From Micromonospora sp. WMMD1082 (lineage in GTDB: Bacteria > Actinomycetota > Actinomycetes > Mycobacteriales > Micromonosporaceae): DNA of 64,000 bases. Below the pieces are notes generated by a model. The model saw only the letters and a program-made list of their open reading frames with translations, had not been told where the DNA came from and made no database searches. Each line of letters opens with the position of its first letter. Within the stretch, counting starts at the first letter, position 1. The position numbers were made by a program, and so were the translations under genes. Shown piece after piece: positions 54,001 through 62,357 of this stretch. Location of the stretch: assembly GCF_029626175.1 (NCBI RefSeq), contig NZ_JARUBM010000002.1, forward strand, positions 5,597,001 through 5,661,000. Reading direction: 5' to 3'.

Positions 54001-54948
54001 TCAGCCGGCGGCCATCCCGGCGCCGGCCTCGTCGATCGCGTCGTCGACCGCACGGGCCAGGTCGATGTCCATCGCGGTCACCGCACCGGCATTGCTGCTG
54101 GTGACGGTCAGTACGGCGGTGCTCGGGTCGGCCCGACCGATCCGTGGGCCACGGCCGTTCTGGTCACGGAGCTGATCGAGCCGGTCCAGGACCCGGTCGA
54201 GGTTGCCCGGCGGCAGCTCGACGGTCCGTGACAGCGCGCTGCCGTCACCGGACCAGTAGGGCAACTCGTCGAGGGCCGCGCGTAGCTCCGCGTCCGAGAG
54301 CGTGGGCGTGGCGCTGCTCGCGCCGACCACGCCGCCGCCGACCGCCGGCGGGTTCAGCAGCTCCCGCAACTGGTCCGGTACGTGCAGCGATTCGACCAGG
54401 TCACTATCGTGTTCGGCGAGCGCGGCGAGGGTCGCCTCGGCCTGGTAGCGGGCCTGCTCGGGGCTGCGGCCGCTGATCCGGCCCACCTCGGCCAGGAATC
54501 CGCCGAGGTCCTGGCGCCGCTCGATCCCGTCGACCGGGACCACGTCGTGCAGCGAGGCGGGGACGGCCTCCAGCAGCCGCCGACGTTCGCCGACCTCCAG
54601 GGCGCGAGCCAGGACGAGCACCGTCGACTCCACCCCGACCTTGGCGGTGGGGAAGTCGACGCCCGCGCGGCGGACGACATCCTCGACCAGGTCGCGGTAG
54701 CCCATGGTGGTGACCCCCGGCGCCTCGACGCCCGGCTCCGGCCGGGGCCGGGGGCGCTGCGGGATGCCGGCCGGCGGGGGAGCGGGACCGGCCGGCGGCG
54801 GGCCGGCCCGCCTGTTCTGGTCGAGATGGGCGGGTTGCTTGGTCGCGCTCAGGCTGGCACCGGCGTCGGCGGCCGGCATGCCGCGCTCCCGGGCCTGACG
54901 GGCCAGCGCCCGGCGACGTTGGTTGTCGCCCTCCATCTGCTTGCGCAT
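54001..54948 (-). CDS. DUF2267 / pterin-4a-carbinolamine-dehydratase-like fusion
   Basis: 315 residues in three parts. 1-45: basic segment MRKQMEGDNQRRRALARQAR and a KQPAHLDQ motif, seen N-terminally in other actinobacterial proteins; a Pro-rich linker follows. About 80-205: a DUF2267 domain (YRDLVEDVVRRAGVDFPTAK). About 220-310: LSDAELRAALDELPYWSGDG, then VLTVTSSNAGAVTAMDIDLA, the PCD fold, but where PCD has its catalytic His-His-Pro there is GPRIG, so the enzyme activity should be lost. Role unknown; PCD-fold proteins can act as binding partners (DCoH). Confidence 0.8.
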   Translation of the reverse strand: MRKQMEGDNQRRRALARQARERGMPAADAGASLSATKQPAHLDQNRRAGPPPAGPAPPPAGIPQRPRPRPEPGVEAPGVTTMGYRDLVEDVVRRAGVDFPTAKVGVESTVLVLARALEVGERRRLLEAVPASLHDVVPVDGIERRQDLGGFLAEVGRISGRSPEQARYQAEATLAALAEHDSDLVESLHVPDQLRELLNPPAVGGGVVGASSATPTLSDAELRAALDELPYWSGDGSALSRTVELPPGNLDRVLDRLDQLRDQNGRGPRIGRADPSTAVLTVTSSNAGAVTAMDIDLARAVDDAIDEAGAGMAAG

Positions 54949-55162
54949 GGTGACACCTCGCTTCCGCTGCTGTTTCGCGGGCTTCGTCGATGGCCTTCCC
55001 GCCGCTACCGGGAGCGAAACGATCGCTCGGGCGCGGCCGGCGGGCCGTTCGGTGCCGGCGGCGAGGCTTCATCCGGCCGGGGTGAGGGGCGGTCACCCGG
55101 GCGGGGCCGACGATCGCGGTGGACCGAAGATCTTCCGAGGTACGGCGGAAGGGAAGGTCGTG

Positions 55163-55453
55163 ATGAAGCGGATAGTCGAGATCGTCCCCGCACGACCCGG
55201 CTGGTACGCCCGGTGGCGCCTGGACCCCGAGAGCACCCGCTGCTACGCGGTGAGCCTGTGGGCGCTGGTGGAGGAGGCCGACGGCACGGGCCGCGAGGTG
55301 ATCGGCGTCGACTGCGCCGGGCAGTGGCCCGGGGACGACGGGACGGTCGCGGAGTTCGTCCGCTATCTGTTCAAGACTCCCGATTCGGGGCCTCCCGAGG
55401 ACGCGGAGTCGACACCGCGTCCCGACCACCCGAAGCCCATCCCGGTGACCTGA
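55163..55453 (+). CDS. small protein of unknown function
   Basis: 96 residues: MKRIVEIVPARPGWYARWRL, ALVEEADGTGREVIGVDCAG, then a Pro-rich tail. It has good codon bias and an SD GGAAGGGAAGG before the ATG, so it is likely real. No known family recognised; no signal peptide or membrane segment. Divergent from the DUF2267/PCD fusion gene. Confidence 0.7.
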   Translation: MKRIVEIVPARPGWYARWRLDPESTRCYAVSLWALVEEADGTGREVIGVDCAGQWPGDDGTVAEFVRYLFKTPDSGPPEDAESTPRPDHPKPIPVT

Positions 55454-55540
55454 GCCTTTCTCCGGCCCCCGACCCCTGGTCCCAGGGTCGGGGGCCACCC
55501 CGTCGGTCTAGCGGTACGGGCACCCCCGCTCCCGCTCCCG

Positions 55541-55609
55541 CGATCATGCACTTATGGTCGCCGTAAAGCGGGCATCCCTCGCATAAGGGCGACCACAAGT
55601 GCATGATCG
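55541..55609. repeat. GATC-tipped palindrome, copy B
   Basis: 22-bp arms (55541-55562, 55588-55609) with one mismatch, starting CGATCATGCACTTATGGTCG; the core TGCACTTATGGTCGCCGTAAA is shared with copy A at 12333. It lies between the convergent 96-residue gene and the DUF397 gene. Confidence 0.88.
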
Positions 55610-55679
55610 GCGCAGCGGGGTGGGGCGAGGGTGGCGTGAGAGGGGTGGGGTGAGGGGTGGGCGCTCTCGCGCGTCTGGG

Positions 55680-55871
55680 TCAGGCGCGCTCGGCGAGCTG
55701 GGCGACGAAGGTCCGCCAGGCAGCGGGGCCGAAGGTCAGCGCCGGGCCGGTCGGGTCCTTGCTGTCCCGGACGCCGACGACGCCGGGCAGGTTGTCGGCG
55801 ACCTCGACGCAGTTACCGCCGCTCGCGCCGCTGCGGCTGTTCTTCCGCCACCTGGCGCCGGTCAGGTCCAT
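55680..55871 (-). CDS. DUF397 protein
   Basis: 63 residues: MDLTGARWRKNSRSGASGGN then CVEVADNLPGVVGVRDSKDP and AWRTFVAQL, the full DUF397 pattern. Such genes nearly always follow an XRE/DUF5753 regulator, as small antagonists of that regulator. Here only the last part of the upstream regulator survives (55862-56038), so this is an orphan. Confidence 0.93.
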   Translation of the reverse strand: MDLTGARWRKNSRSGASGGNCVEVADNLPGVVGVRDSKDPTGPALTFGPAAWRTFVAQLAERA

Positions 55872-56038
55872 GTCTCTGCCACATCCCTTATGAGTTGTAT
55901 CGACTGCTGGTGTGGTAGCGCGGCCCCGCGCACATTCTCCCACGCCGCGAGAAGGGCGACGAGATCGCCCGGTTCGGACGCCACCTGCCCGTAGAGCTGC
56001 GTGTCCAGGTAGGCGGCAGCCTGGCCGTGCTCACCGGC
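55862..56038 (-). pseudogene. 3' remnant of an XRE/DUF5753 regulator
   Basis: About 55-60 codons: GQAAAYLDTQLYGQVASEPG, then LLAAWENVRGAALPHQQSIQLIRDVAETWT, matching the end of DUF5753 regulators. The helix-turn-helix and most of the sensor domain are missing; upstream the sequence switches to an unrelated plus-strand coding fragment near 56038. It overlaps the DUF397 start by 10 bp as intact pairs do. Confidence 0.75.
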
Positions 56039-56210
56039 GAAGCTGCGTCTGCTGGCCGAGTACAAGGGCCGCCTGGCCGCGCTGATGGTCTACCTGGTGG
56101 GCCTGCGCGAAGAGGCCGCCGAGCAGCTTGCCGAACTGGAGTGCGGCACCCCTCCGGCGGACCTTCACCATCGCTTCACGGACTGGGTTCCCGTGCACCC
56201 CTCGAAGTAA
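56037..56210 (+). pseudogene. 3' fragment of an unknown gene
   Basis: Open frame of 57 codons with normal codon bias, reading AKLRLLAEYKGRLAALMVYL and ending DWVPVHPSK before TAA. It abuts the XRE remnant head-on at about 56038 and has no start codon context, so it looks like a truncated gene end left by a deletion or rearrangement. The family is not recognised. Confidence 0.5.
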
Positions 56211-56425
56211 GACACCCGCCCCCGGTCGCTGCGGCCATCCCCCTGCCGCGCCCGGGGACGGGTCACCTGCGGCCGGGCGGGCGGCCCTGTTGGCGACGGG
56301 AGGGTGGTCCCCGCGACAGGGGGCGTACAGTCCGGCAGGCCATCGGCCGCCCTATACTTGCCGAGCGGCAAGCATCCGGATCTGACGTCGCGGACCCGGC
56401 GGGCACCGGCCGGCCGGGCATGGGC

Positions 56426-56431
56426 TAGATT
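56426..56431 (+). promoter_or_regulatory. -10 box of the response-regulator gene
   Basis: TAGATT, about 53 nt upstream of ATG 56485. The gene-free 56211-56484 otherwise shows no distinct signal. Confidence 0.4.
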
Positions 56432-56484
56432 TCCGCCAGCGCGGGACCGTGGGTTCCGTCCTGGCCGAGCTGAGGCAGGTAATG

Positions 56485-56931
56485 ATGGGCGCACGCACCC
56501 TCACTCCGGTTCGCATCCTTGTCGTGGACGACGACCCGGGCGACGTGCTCATGATCGAGGAAGCCCTGTCGACCTCGGACGTCGAGAAGGTCATCGACGT
56601 GGTCGGCGACGGCCAGGAGGCGATGGAGTTCCTGCGCCGTGAGGGCCGGCACGGCGACGCCCAGCGCCCGGACGTGATCCTGCTCGACCTGAACATGCCC
56701 CGGATGGACGGGCGGCAGGTGCTGGGCGAGGTGAAGAGCGACGAGGACCTGCGGACCATCCCGATCGTCGTGTTGACCACGTCGAACGCGGACACCGACA
56801 TCATCAGCAGCTACACGCTTCAGGCCAACGCGTACGTCACCAAGCCGATCGACCTGGACGACTTCAACGACGTGGTCCACCGCATCGACGAGTTTTTCGG
56901 TCGCGTGGTCGTGCTGCCCAAGCGGGCCTGA
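56485..56931 (+). CDS. single-domain (CheY/Rcp-like) response regulator
   Basis: 148 residues, a receiver domain only. VRILVVDDDPGDVLMIEEAL holds the acidic pocket; the phospho-acceptor Asp is in VILLDLNMPRMDG; Thr and Lys switch residues are in VLTTSNADTD and YVTKPIDLDDF. The VVDDDPGDVLMIEEAL form is typical of Rcp1-like regulators paired with phytochrome or other hybrid kinases. No kinase is adjacent. ATG 56485 is favoured by GAGGCAGG five nt upstream; ATG 56482 is possible. Confidence 0.92.
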   Translation: MGARTLTPVRILVVDDDPGDVLMIEEALSTSDVEKVIDVVGDGQEAMEFLRREGRHGDAQRPDVILLDLNMPRMDGRQVLGEVKSDEDLRTIPIVVLTTSNADTDIISSYTLQANAYVTKPIDLDDFNDVVHRIDEFFGRVVVLPKRA

Positions 56932-56976
56932 CCCGCCCGGCCGACCCCGCCCCGGGGTCCACCACCGCGTCGCGGG

Positions 56977-57837
56977 TCAGGTCAGCGCGGCCACGATGGT
57001 GGCGGCCCGCTCCTCGTGCTGGGCGTAGGCGTACGGGTAGGCGGAGATCTGCACGGCCTGGGCGGCCAGGGTCAGGCTCATCTGCCGCCAGCCGGGCACT
57101 TCGAGCAGCGCCTCGTAGAAGGCGCGGGACGCGTACGCGGGACGCATCAGGTCGCGTACGGTGCCCCAGCCGCTGCTGGGGCGCTGCTGGAACAGCCCGA
57201 CCGAGTCGTGGTCCCAGCCGATGGCCTGGTGGGGGTAGTTCTGCGACTCGGGCAGCACGCCGCTGGCGTAGTTGAGCAGGGTGCTCTCCTGCATCGCGGT
57301 GGCGACGGCGATCACCAGACCCTGGCGGGGGATCTCCATGTCGACGCCGACGTCCACGATCACCTTGGCGTTGTCCATCTGGGCCTGGGTCAGGCCGGCC
57401 ACCGGCTTGGGGCGCGGCGGCTTGGTGGGGGTCTTCTTCGGCTTGGGGCTGGCCGACGCCTTGGCGGTCGGCGATGCGGTCGGTGAAGCGGTCGGGCTGG
57501 GGCTGGCCGGGGTGGGGGAGGGGCTGCGGTCGAGGGAGCGGGACGCGATCTCGTCCTGGGCGGCGAGGGCGCGGTCGGCCACCGCCTCGGTCGGCAGCGA
57601 CGGTGGTGGCTCGTCGTCGTCCCTGGTCGCCACGACGGCCGCGGCGCCGAGGCAGCAGGCCACGCCGGTGGCCAGGGCCACCCGTAGGGGAGTGGAGGTC
57701 AGCAGGGCGCGGACGCTGCGCGGGGCCACCGCTGCGCGGTGCCGGCCTGTCAGCCTTTCGGATGATGTGGCGTCGGCCGAAGGGATCGCCGGTTGCTGGG
57801 GGGTCAGCTGCTGGTCGGTCTGGTCGTCGGGATGCAC
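56977..57837 (-). CDS. membrane-anchored lysozyme-like protein
   Basis: 286 residues. Cytosolic N terminus (about 1-48), TM helix (LRVALATGVACCLGAAAVV), a Ser/Pro/Thr/Ala repeat linker (SPTASPTASPTAKASASPKP) and Lys/Pro stretch, then a C-terminal domain (about 150-286): VIAVATAMQESTLLNYASG, VGLFQQRPSSGWGT, AAQAVQISAYPYAYAQHE. The Glu in AMQES followed by DSVGLFQQRP is the layout of a lysozyme/transglycosylase-like fold used in actinobacterial wall hydrolases. GTG start is 6 nt after TAGCCT, leaderless. Confidence 0.82.
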   Translation of the reverse strand: MHPDDQTDQQLTPQQPAIPSADATSSERLTGRHRAAVAPRSVRALLTSTPLRVALATGVACCLGAAAVVATRDDDEPPPSLPTEAVADRALAAQDEIASRSLDRSPSPTPASPSPTASPTASPTAKASASPKPKKTPTKPPRPKPVAGLTQAQMDNAKVIVDVGVDMEIPRQGLVIAVATAMQESTLLNYASGVLPESQNYPHQAIGWDHDSVGLFQQRPSSGWGTVRDLMRPAYASRAFYEALLEVPGWRQMSLTLAAQAVQISAYPYAYAQHEERAATIVAALT

Positions 57838-57843
57838 CCGCCG

Positions 57844-57849
57844 AGGCTA
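57844..57849 (-). promoter_or_regulatory. -10 box, leaderless lysozyme-like gene
   Basis: TAGCCT on the minus strand, 6 nt before the GTG start codon. Confidence 0.5.
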
Positions 57850-58142
57850 GAAAGACAGCGGCCGCATGCCACCGGGTCGGTTGGTGGCATGCGTCACAAT
57901 TCGCGGCTATTCATCTGGTGATTCTCCGCGAGTCATTCTTTAACGGACGGAAATCCCCTATCCGTAATTCCGTAAATGTCGTAAACGGGCGGGCAAAGCC
58001 GTACGAAACGGTGATCTTGTGGGGCTCGATGTGTCGCGGCGCGCGCCTCCCCCGAACGGGCGACCCCGGGTCCGCCCGACCGCGTCGCCCGTTGGGGCGG
58101 TCGGGCCATCCCGGCGCCGGCAGCGCCGCCCGGCCCGGCGGC
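57850..58142. other. gene-free, AT-richer intergenic region
   Basis: About 300 bp between the lysozyme-like gene start and the OsmC gene stop. The part 57890-58015 is clearly less GC-rich than its surroundings (for example TTCTTTAACGGACGGAAATC). I see no gene, T-tract or clear dyad; an unannotated small RNA or Lsr2-bound segment is possible. Confidence 0.4.
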
Positions 58143-58565
58143 TCAGTGCCGGCCGTTCTCGGCCGGGGTGACGGTGAGCCGGTGCCGGCTACCGCCCCCG
58201 CTGGAGAAGGGCCACAGCTGGTCGGCGTGCTCGACCAGTTCGGCGAGCTGCTGCCGGGTCAGGCCCACCGAGGAGATCGAGGCGTGCACGTCGGCCCGGT
58301 AGCGGCCGTCGTCGTCGCGGCCGAGCTTCGCCTCCGCGCGTACCTGCACGGTGTGCGCCTCGTCGGTGATCCCACCGGCCGCCTCGACCGCCGCGTGGTG
58401 CAGGCAGGACGCGAAGGCGGCGGCGAGCAGCTGCGACGGGGTGAGCCCGGTGCAGTGCGGCGCCAACGGCGAGGCGAGGGCGGATGACAGCGCCTCGTCG
58501 TCGGTGTGGATGTGACCGCCCTCGGCGGTCGCGGCGGCAACCTCGTTCAACCAGGAACTCGGCAT
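58143..58565 (-). CDS. OsmC/Ohr-family peroxiredoxin-like protein
   Basis: 140 residues with the two family cysteines: APHCTGLTPSQLLAAAFASC brings both into one segment (peroxidatic Cys in PHC, resolving Cys in ASC). The fold reduces organic hydroperoxides with a dithiol. The N terminus SWLNEVAAATAEGGHI is usual for the Ohr/OsmC group. No OhrR repressor is adjacent. Confidence 0.88.
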   Translation of the reverse strand: MPSSWLNEVAAATAEGGHIHTDDEALSSALASPLAPHCTGLTPSQLLAAAFASCLHHAAVEAAGGITDEAHTVQVRAEAKLGRDDDGRYRADVHASISSVGLTRQQLAELVEHADQLWPFSSGGGSRHRLTVTPAENGRH

Positions 58566-58623
58566 CGCGTTCCTCCCGTCACTCCCCGCCCGGCTACCCG
58601 CGCCCGATCGGGTGAAACCGGGA

Positions 58624-59571
58624 TCAGCCGCCCTGCCGGCTCCACTGGACGCCGCGCGCCGCCTCGGTGACCTCGGCCGCCGCCCGGTCCGTCCACGGGC
58701 TCACCGCCGCCGGCCGCTGCCGTGGCATGAGCGGCTCGTGCATCGGCACGTACACCCGGGCGTCCACCGCCTCGCCGAGCAGCAGCGCGGCCACCAGGCT
58801 GCTCGGCCGTCGCGCCGGATCCTCGGCGAGGCAGCGGCGGCACAGGTCGGCCACCTCGGCGGGCAGCCCGGGCAGTTCAGGCAGCGGCTGCGGAGGCTGG
58901 CGTCCCTGCGCGTCGAGCAGCTGGGTGACGCTGTCCGCCAGGTACGGCAGGCGCCCGGCCAGGCAGCGGTAGAGCAGCACCCCGAGGGCGTAGATGTCGG
59001 CCGCCGGGGTTGCCGGAGCCCGGTGCAGTTGCTCCGGCGCCAGGTACGCGGGCGTACCGACCAGCAGGCCGTCCGGTGCGGTGTCGATGGCGCCGGCCGG
59101 CGTGGCGATGCCGAAGTCGAGCACCTTCACCCCGGCCGGGGTGAGCATCACGTTGGCCGGCTTGATGTCGCGGTGCACGATCCCGTGCGCGTGTGCGGCG
59201 GCCAGCGCCGCGCCCACCTCCGCGCAGACGCGCACCGCGATGCGCCAGTCCAGCGGCCCGGCGCGCAGGTGGGTGGCGAGCGTCCGCCCCTCGGCCAGCT
59301 CCATCACGATGTACGGCAGCGCGCGCCCCGGCGCCGTGTCGCAGGTGCCGAAGTCGTGGACGCTGGCGACGTTGGGATGGACGAGACGGGCCGCGGAACG
59401 GGCCTCGGCGCGGATGCGCTCCACCGACGCCACGCCGTCCGGCTGGCCGGGCGATACCAGCTTCACCGCGACCGGTCGGTCCAGCACCGCGTCGTGCGCT
59501 CGCCAGACCTCCGACATCCCGCCGATGCCGATCCGCTGTTCGAGCCGGTACCTCCCGTCCAGCGTACGCAT
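58624..59571 (-). CDS. soluble Ser/Thr protein kinase
   Basis: 315 residues, kinase domain 1-265 with IGIGGMSEVWRAHD, VAVKLVSPG, catalytic HRDIKPANVML, VLDFGIATP and APEQL. Unlike the kinase at 29404 it has no transmembrane helix or sensor tail; the last 45 residues are short and unstructured. Divergent from a 74-residue gene. Targets unknown. Confidence 0.92.
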   Translation of the reverse strand: MRTLDGRYRLEQRIGIGGMSEVWRAHDAVLDRPVAVKLVSPGQPDGVASVERIRAEARSAARLVHPNVASVHDFGTCDTAPGRALPYIVMELAEGRTLATHLRAGPLDWRIAVRVCAEVGAALAAAHAHGIVHRDIKPANVMLTPAGVKVLDFGIATPAGAIDTAPDGLLVGTPAYLAPEQLHRAPATPAADIYALGVLLYRCLAGRLPYLADSVTQLLDAQGRQPPQPLPELPGLPAEVADLCRRCLAEDPARRPSSLVAALLLGEAVDARVYVPMHEPLMPRQRPAAVSPWTDRAAAEVTEAARGVQWSRQGG

Positions 59572-59736
59572 CGACCGCTCCCTACCCTCGTGGTGCTCAC
59601 CCCGGCCCGCGTGCCCGTGGCGTCGGCACGGTACCCCGCCTCCGATCAGGGCAAACCGGCCTCCGACGGCGGCCGGTGCGTTACCGTGCGAGCCGGGACG
59701 CCCGACCTGCCGGGCGGGCTGGAGGCGGAGCGGGTG

Positions 59737-59961
59737 ATGAGTGAGGTGACCGTACGTTTCGTCGGTGGACCGGCCGACGACCTGGTCCGGTCGTTACCGG
59801 CCGGCCCGGACGGCGCTCCGCCGCGACTGTGGGTGCTGCGCCGGCCGCAGGCGGCGGCCACGCCCGCCGCGGACCATCTCTACGCCCGGCAACGGCCCGA
59901 CGCGACCGGGGTCTGGTCCATGCGCTTCGTCCGTACCGACCCGGTCGGTGTGACCGAGTGA
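59737..59961 (+). CDS. small protein of unknown function
   Basis: 74 residues: MSEVTVRFVGGPADDLVRSL, LWVLRRPQAAATPAADHLYA, then WSMRFVRTDPVGVTE. Coding-type codon bias and a GGAG-containing lead support it. Family not recognised; soluble. It lies between the divergent kinase and the two-component genes. Confidence 0.65.
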   Translation: MSEVTVRFVGGPADDLVRSLPAGPDGAPPRLWVLRRPQAAATPAADHLYARQRPDATGVWSMRFVRTDPVGVTE

Positions 59962-60055
59962 TGTCCGGCCCGGCCGGGAGCGGGACCGCCGCCCAGCTGG
60001 CGCACAGGATCCGCACAGACGGGACACAGTGCGCCGCACCACCCTGGCAACCGTG

Positions 60056-60799
60056 ATGAGCGAGGGAGCGGTCGGATCGGGCCGCGTGGAGCTGCGCCGA
60101 CCCGACGGCGAGCCGGTCCGGGTCCTGGTCGTCGACGACGAGCCGACCCTGACCGACCTGCTGTCGATGGCGCTGCGGTACGAGGGCTGGCAGGTGCGCA
60201 CGGCGGGCGACGGGACGGCCGCGGTACGCGCCGCCCGGCAGTTCCAGCCCGATGCGGTGGTGCTCGACGTGATGCTGCCCGACCTGGACGGCTTCCAGGT
60301 GCTGCGCAAGCTGCGGGCGGACAATGCCGCCGTGCCGGTGCTCTTCCTGACCGCCCGGGACGCGGTGGAGGAGCGCGTCGCCGGGCTGACCGTGGGCGGC
60401 GACGACTACGTCACCAAGCCGTTCAGCCTGGAGGAGGTCATCGCGCGGCTGCGGGCGCTGCTGCGCCGCTCCGGCTTCGCCGTCGCCACCCGCCCGGACG
60501 CGGTGCTGACCGTCGGCGACCTGAGCATGGACGAGGACAGCCACGAGGTGCGCCGGGCCGGGCAGCTGATCACCCTCACCGCCACCGAGTTCGAGCTGCT
60601 GCGGTATCTGATGCGCAATCCCCGCCGGGTGCTGAGCAAGGCACAGATCCTCGACCGGGTGTGGAACTACGACTTCGGCGGCCAGGCCAACGTGGTCGAG
60701 CTGTACATCTCGTACCTGCGGAAGAAGATCGACGCCGGTCGCCCGCCGATGATCCACACGCTGCGCGGGGCCGGGTACCTGCTCAAGCCGGCGGAGTGA
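60056..60799 (+). CDS. OmpR-family response regulator
   Basis: 247 residues. Receiver domain 20-140 (VRVLVVDDEPTLTDLL, phospho-Asp in VVLDVMLPDLDG, KPF switch) and winged-helix DNA-binding domain 150-247 (TATEFELLRYLMRNPRRVLS, HTLRGAGYLL). Start: ATG 60056 is chosen; in-frame GTGs at 60029 and 60053 exist. The stop overlaps the kinase start by 4 bp, so the pair is co-translated. Confidence 0.94.
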   Translation: MSEGAVGSGRVELRRPDGEPVRVLVVDDEPTLTDLLSMALRYEGWQVRTAGDGTAAVRAARQFQPDAVVLDVMLPDLDGFQVLRKLRADNAAVPVLFLTARDAVEERVAGLTVGGDDYVTKPFSLEEVIARLRALLRRSGFAVATRPDAVLTVGDLSMDEDSHEVRRAGQLITLTATEFELLRYLMRNPRRVLSKAQILDRVWNYDFGGQANVVELYISYLRKKIDAGRPPMIHTLRGAGYLLKPAE

Positions 60800-62253
60800 G
60801 CGCGGTGCGCCGGTGGCTGGCGGGCTGGTCGCTGCGGACCCGGCTGGTGGTCATCCTGGTCGCCCTGCTCGCCGTGGTCAGCCTGGCCGTCGGCGCGATC
60901 ACCACGGCCGCGCTGCGGCAGTTCCTGATCTCCCGGGTGGACCAGCAGCTGCTCTTCAGCCCAGGCGGCCGGCCGAGCGCCCCGTGGGAGCCGGGGCCGG
61001 GCAACGGGCCGTGGGGCGACGTCCGGGTGCCGCGCGGCTTCCCGGCCGGCACGATCAGCGCGCAGATCGTCGACGGCCGGGTCACCGAGGCGTGGACGCT
61101 GGTCGCCCGCCAGGAACAGGCGGTACCGCTCGACGAGGTCGCCGCGCTGGTCGAGGTGCCCGTCGACGGCCGCCCGCACAGCCTCGGCCTCGGCGACCGG
61201 GGCAGCTACCGGCTGGTGGCCCGGCAGTCCGCCGCCGGGACCGTGCGGGTGCTGGGCGTGCCGCTGTCCGGGGTGCAGGAGACCGTCTGGTGGCTGGTGG
61301 CCGCGCAGGCCGGGGTGACCGCCGCCGGGTTGCTGGTGGCCGGCGGTGCCGGTGCGCTGATCGTCCGGGCCACCCTGCGCCCGTTGCGCCGCGTCGCGGC
61401 CACCGCCGCCCGGGTCAGCGAACTGCCCCTGGACCGGGGCGAGGTGGCGCTCTCCGAGCGGGTGCCGGCCGCCGACACCGATCCGCGTACCGAGGTCGGC
61501 CAGGTCGGCTCGGCGCTCAACCGGATGCTCGGGCACGTCGCCGCCGCGCTCGCCGCCCGGCAGGCCAGCGAGACGCGGGTACGCCAGTTCGTCGCCGACG
61601 CCAGCCACGAACTGCGTACGCCGCTGGCCGCGATCCGCGGCTACGCCGAGGTGGCGCGCCGCGGCCGGGACCGCGTCCCGCCCGACGTGGCGCACGCGCT
61701 GCGCCGGGTCGAGTCGGAGAGCACCCGGATGACCAGTCTCGTCGACGACCTGCTGCTGCTGGCCCGGCTGGACGCCGGCCGCCCCCTCGCGGTCGAGCCG
61801 GTCGACCTGAGCGCGCTGGTGGTGGACGCGGTCAGCGACGCGCACGTGGCCGGCCCGGAACACCGCTGGCGGCTGGACCTGCCCGAGGCGGTGATCCGCG
61901 TCCCCGGCGACCCCGCCCGGCTGCACCAGGTGCTGGCGAACCTGCTGGCCAACGCGCGGGTGCACACCCCGTCCGGCAGCACCGTCACCACCCGCCTGCG
62001 GCTGGCCGACGGCGCCGTCGAGCTGAGCGTCACCGACGACGGCCCCGGCGTGCCGCCCGAGCTGCGCCCCGAGGTCTTCGAACGGTTCGCCCGGGGCGAC
62101 AGCTCCCGTTCCCGGGCGCACGGCAGCACCGGACTCGGCCTGGCCATCGTCGCCGCCGTGGTGGAGGCGCACCACGGCACCGTCTCGCTCGACACCCGCC
62201 CCGGCCGTACCGTGTTCACCGTCCGGCTGCCGGATCCCACCCACCCGGTTTGA
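60796..62253 (+). CDS. sensor histidine kinase
   Basis: 485 residues. TM1 about 14-36, extracytoplasmic sensor about 37-160 with no recognised domain, TM2 about 168-192, HAMP, HisKA with the phospho-acceptor in ADASHELRTPLAAIRGYAEV, and an HATPase with N box LANLLANARVHTP, DDGPGVP and GSTGLGLAIV. GTG start overlaps the regulator stop (GTGA). Its TGA stop lies inside the left arm of the GATC-tipped palindrome at 62250. Confidence 0.95.
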   Translation: MSAVRRWLAGWSLRTRLVVILVALLAVVSLAVGAITTAALRQFLISRVDQQLLFSPGGRPSAPWEPGPGNGPWGDVRVPRGFPAGTISAQIVDGRVTEAWTLVARQEQAVPLDEVAALVEVPVDGRPHSLGLGDRGSYRLVARQSAAGTVRVLGVPLSGVQETVWWLVAAQAGVTAAGLLVAGGAGALIVRATLRPLRRVAATAARVSELPLDRGEVALSERVPAADTDPRTEVGQVGSALNRMLGHVAAALAARQASETRVRQFVADASHELRTPLAAIRGYAEVARRGRDRVPPDVAHALRRVESESTRMTSLVDDLLLLARLDAGRPLAVEPVDLSALVVDAVSDAHVAGPEHRWRLDLPEAVIRVPGDPARLHQVLANLLANARVHTPSGSTVTTRLRLADGAVELSVTDDGPGVPPELRPEVFERFARGDSSRSRAHGSTGLGLAIVAAVVEAHHGTVSLDTRPGRTVFTVRLPDPTHPV

Positions 62254-62308
62254 TCATGAGGTTAGCGGCGACTCTGATCTCCAAAACTGCCGCTAACCTC
62301 ATGATCAA
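62250..62308. repeat. GATC-tipped palindrome, copy C
   Basis: Perfect 20-bp arms TTGATCATGAGGTTAGCGGC and its complement (62250-62269, 62289-62308), 19-nt loop. The left arm contains the histidine-kinase stop codon TGA (62251-62253). Confidence 0.92.
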
Positions 62309-62357
62309 CGGCAGTGAGGGGTGGGTGAGAGGGAGGGTGGGTGGGGTGGGGGTGTGG

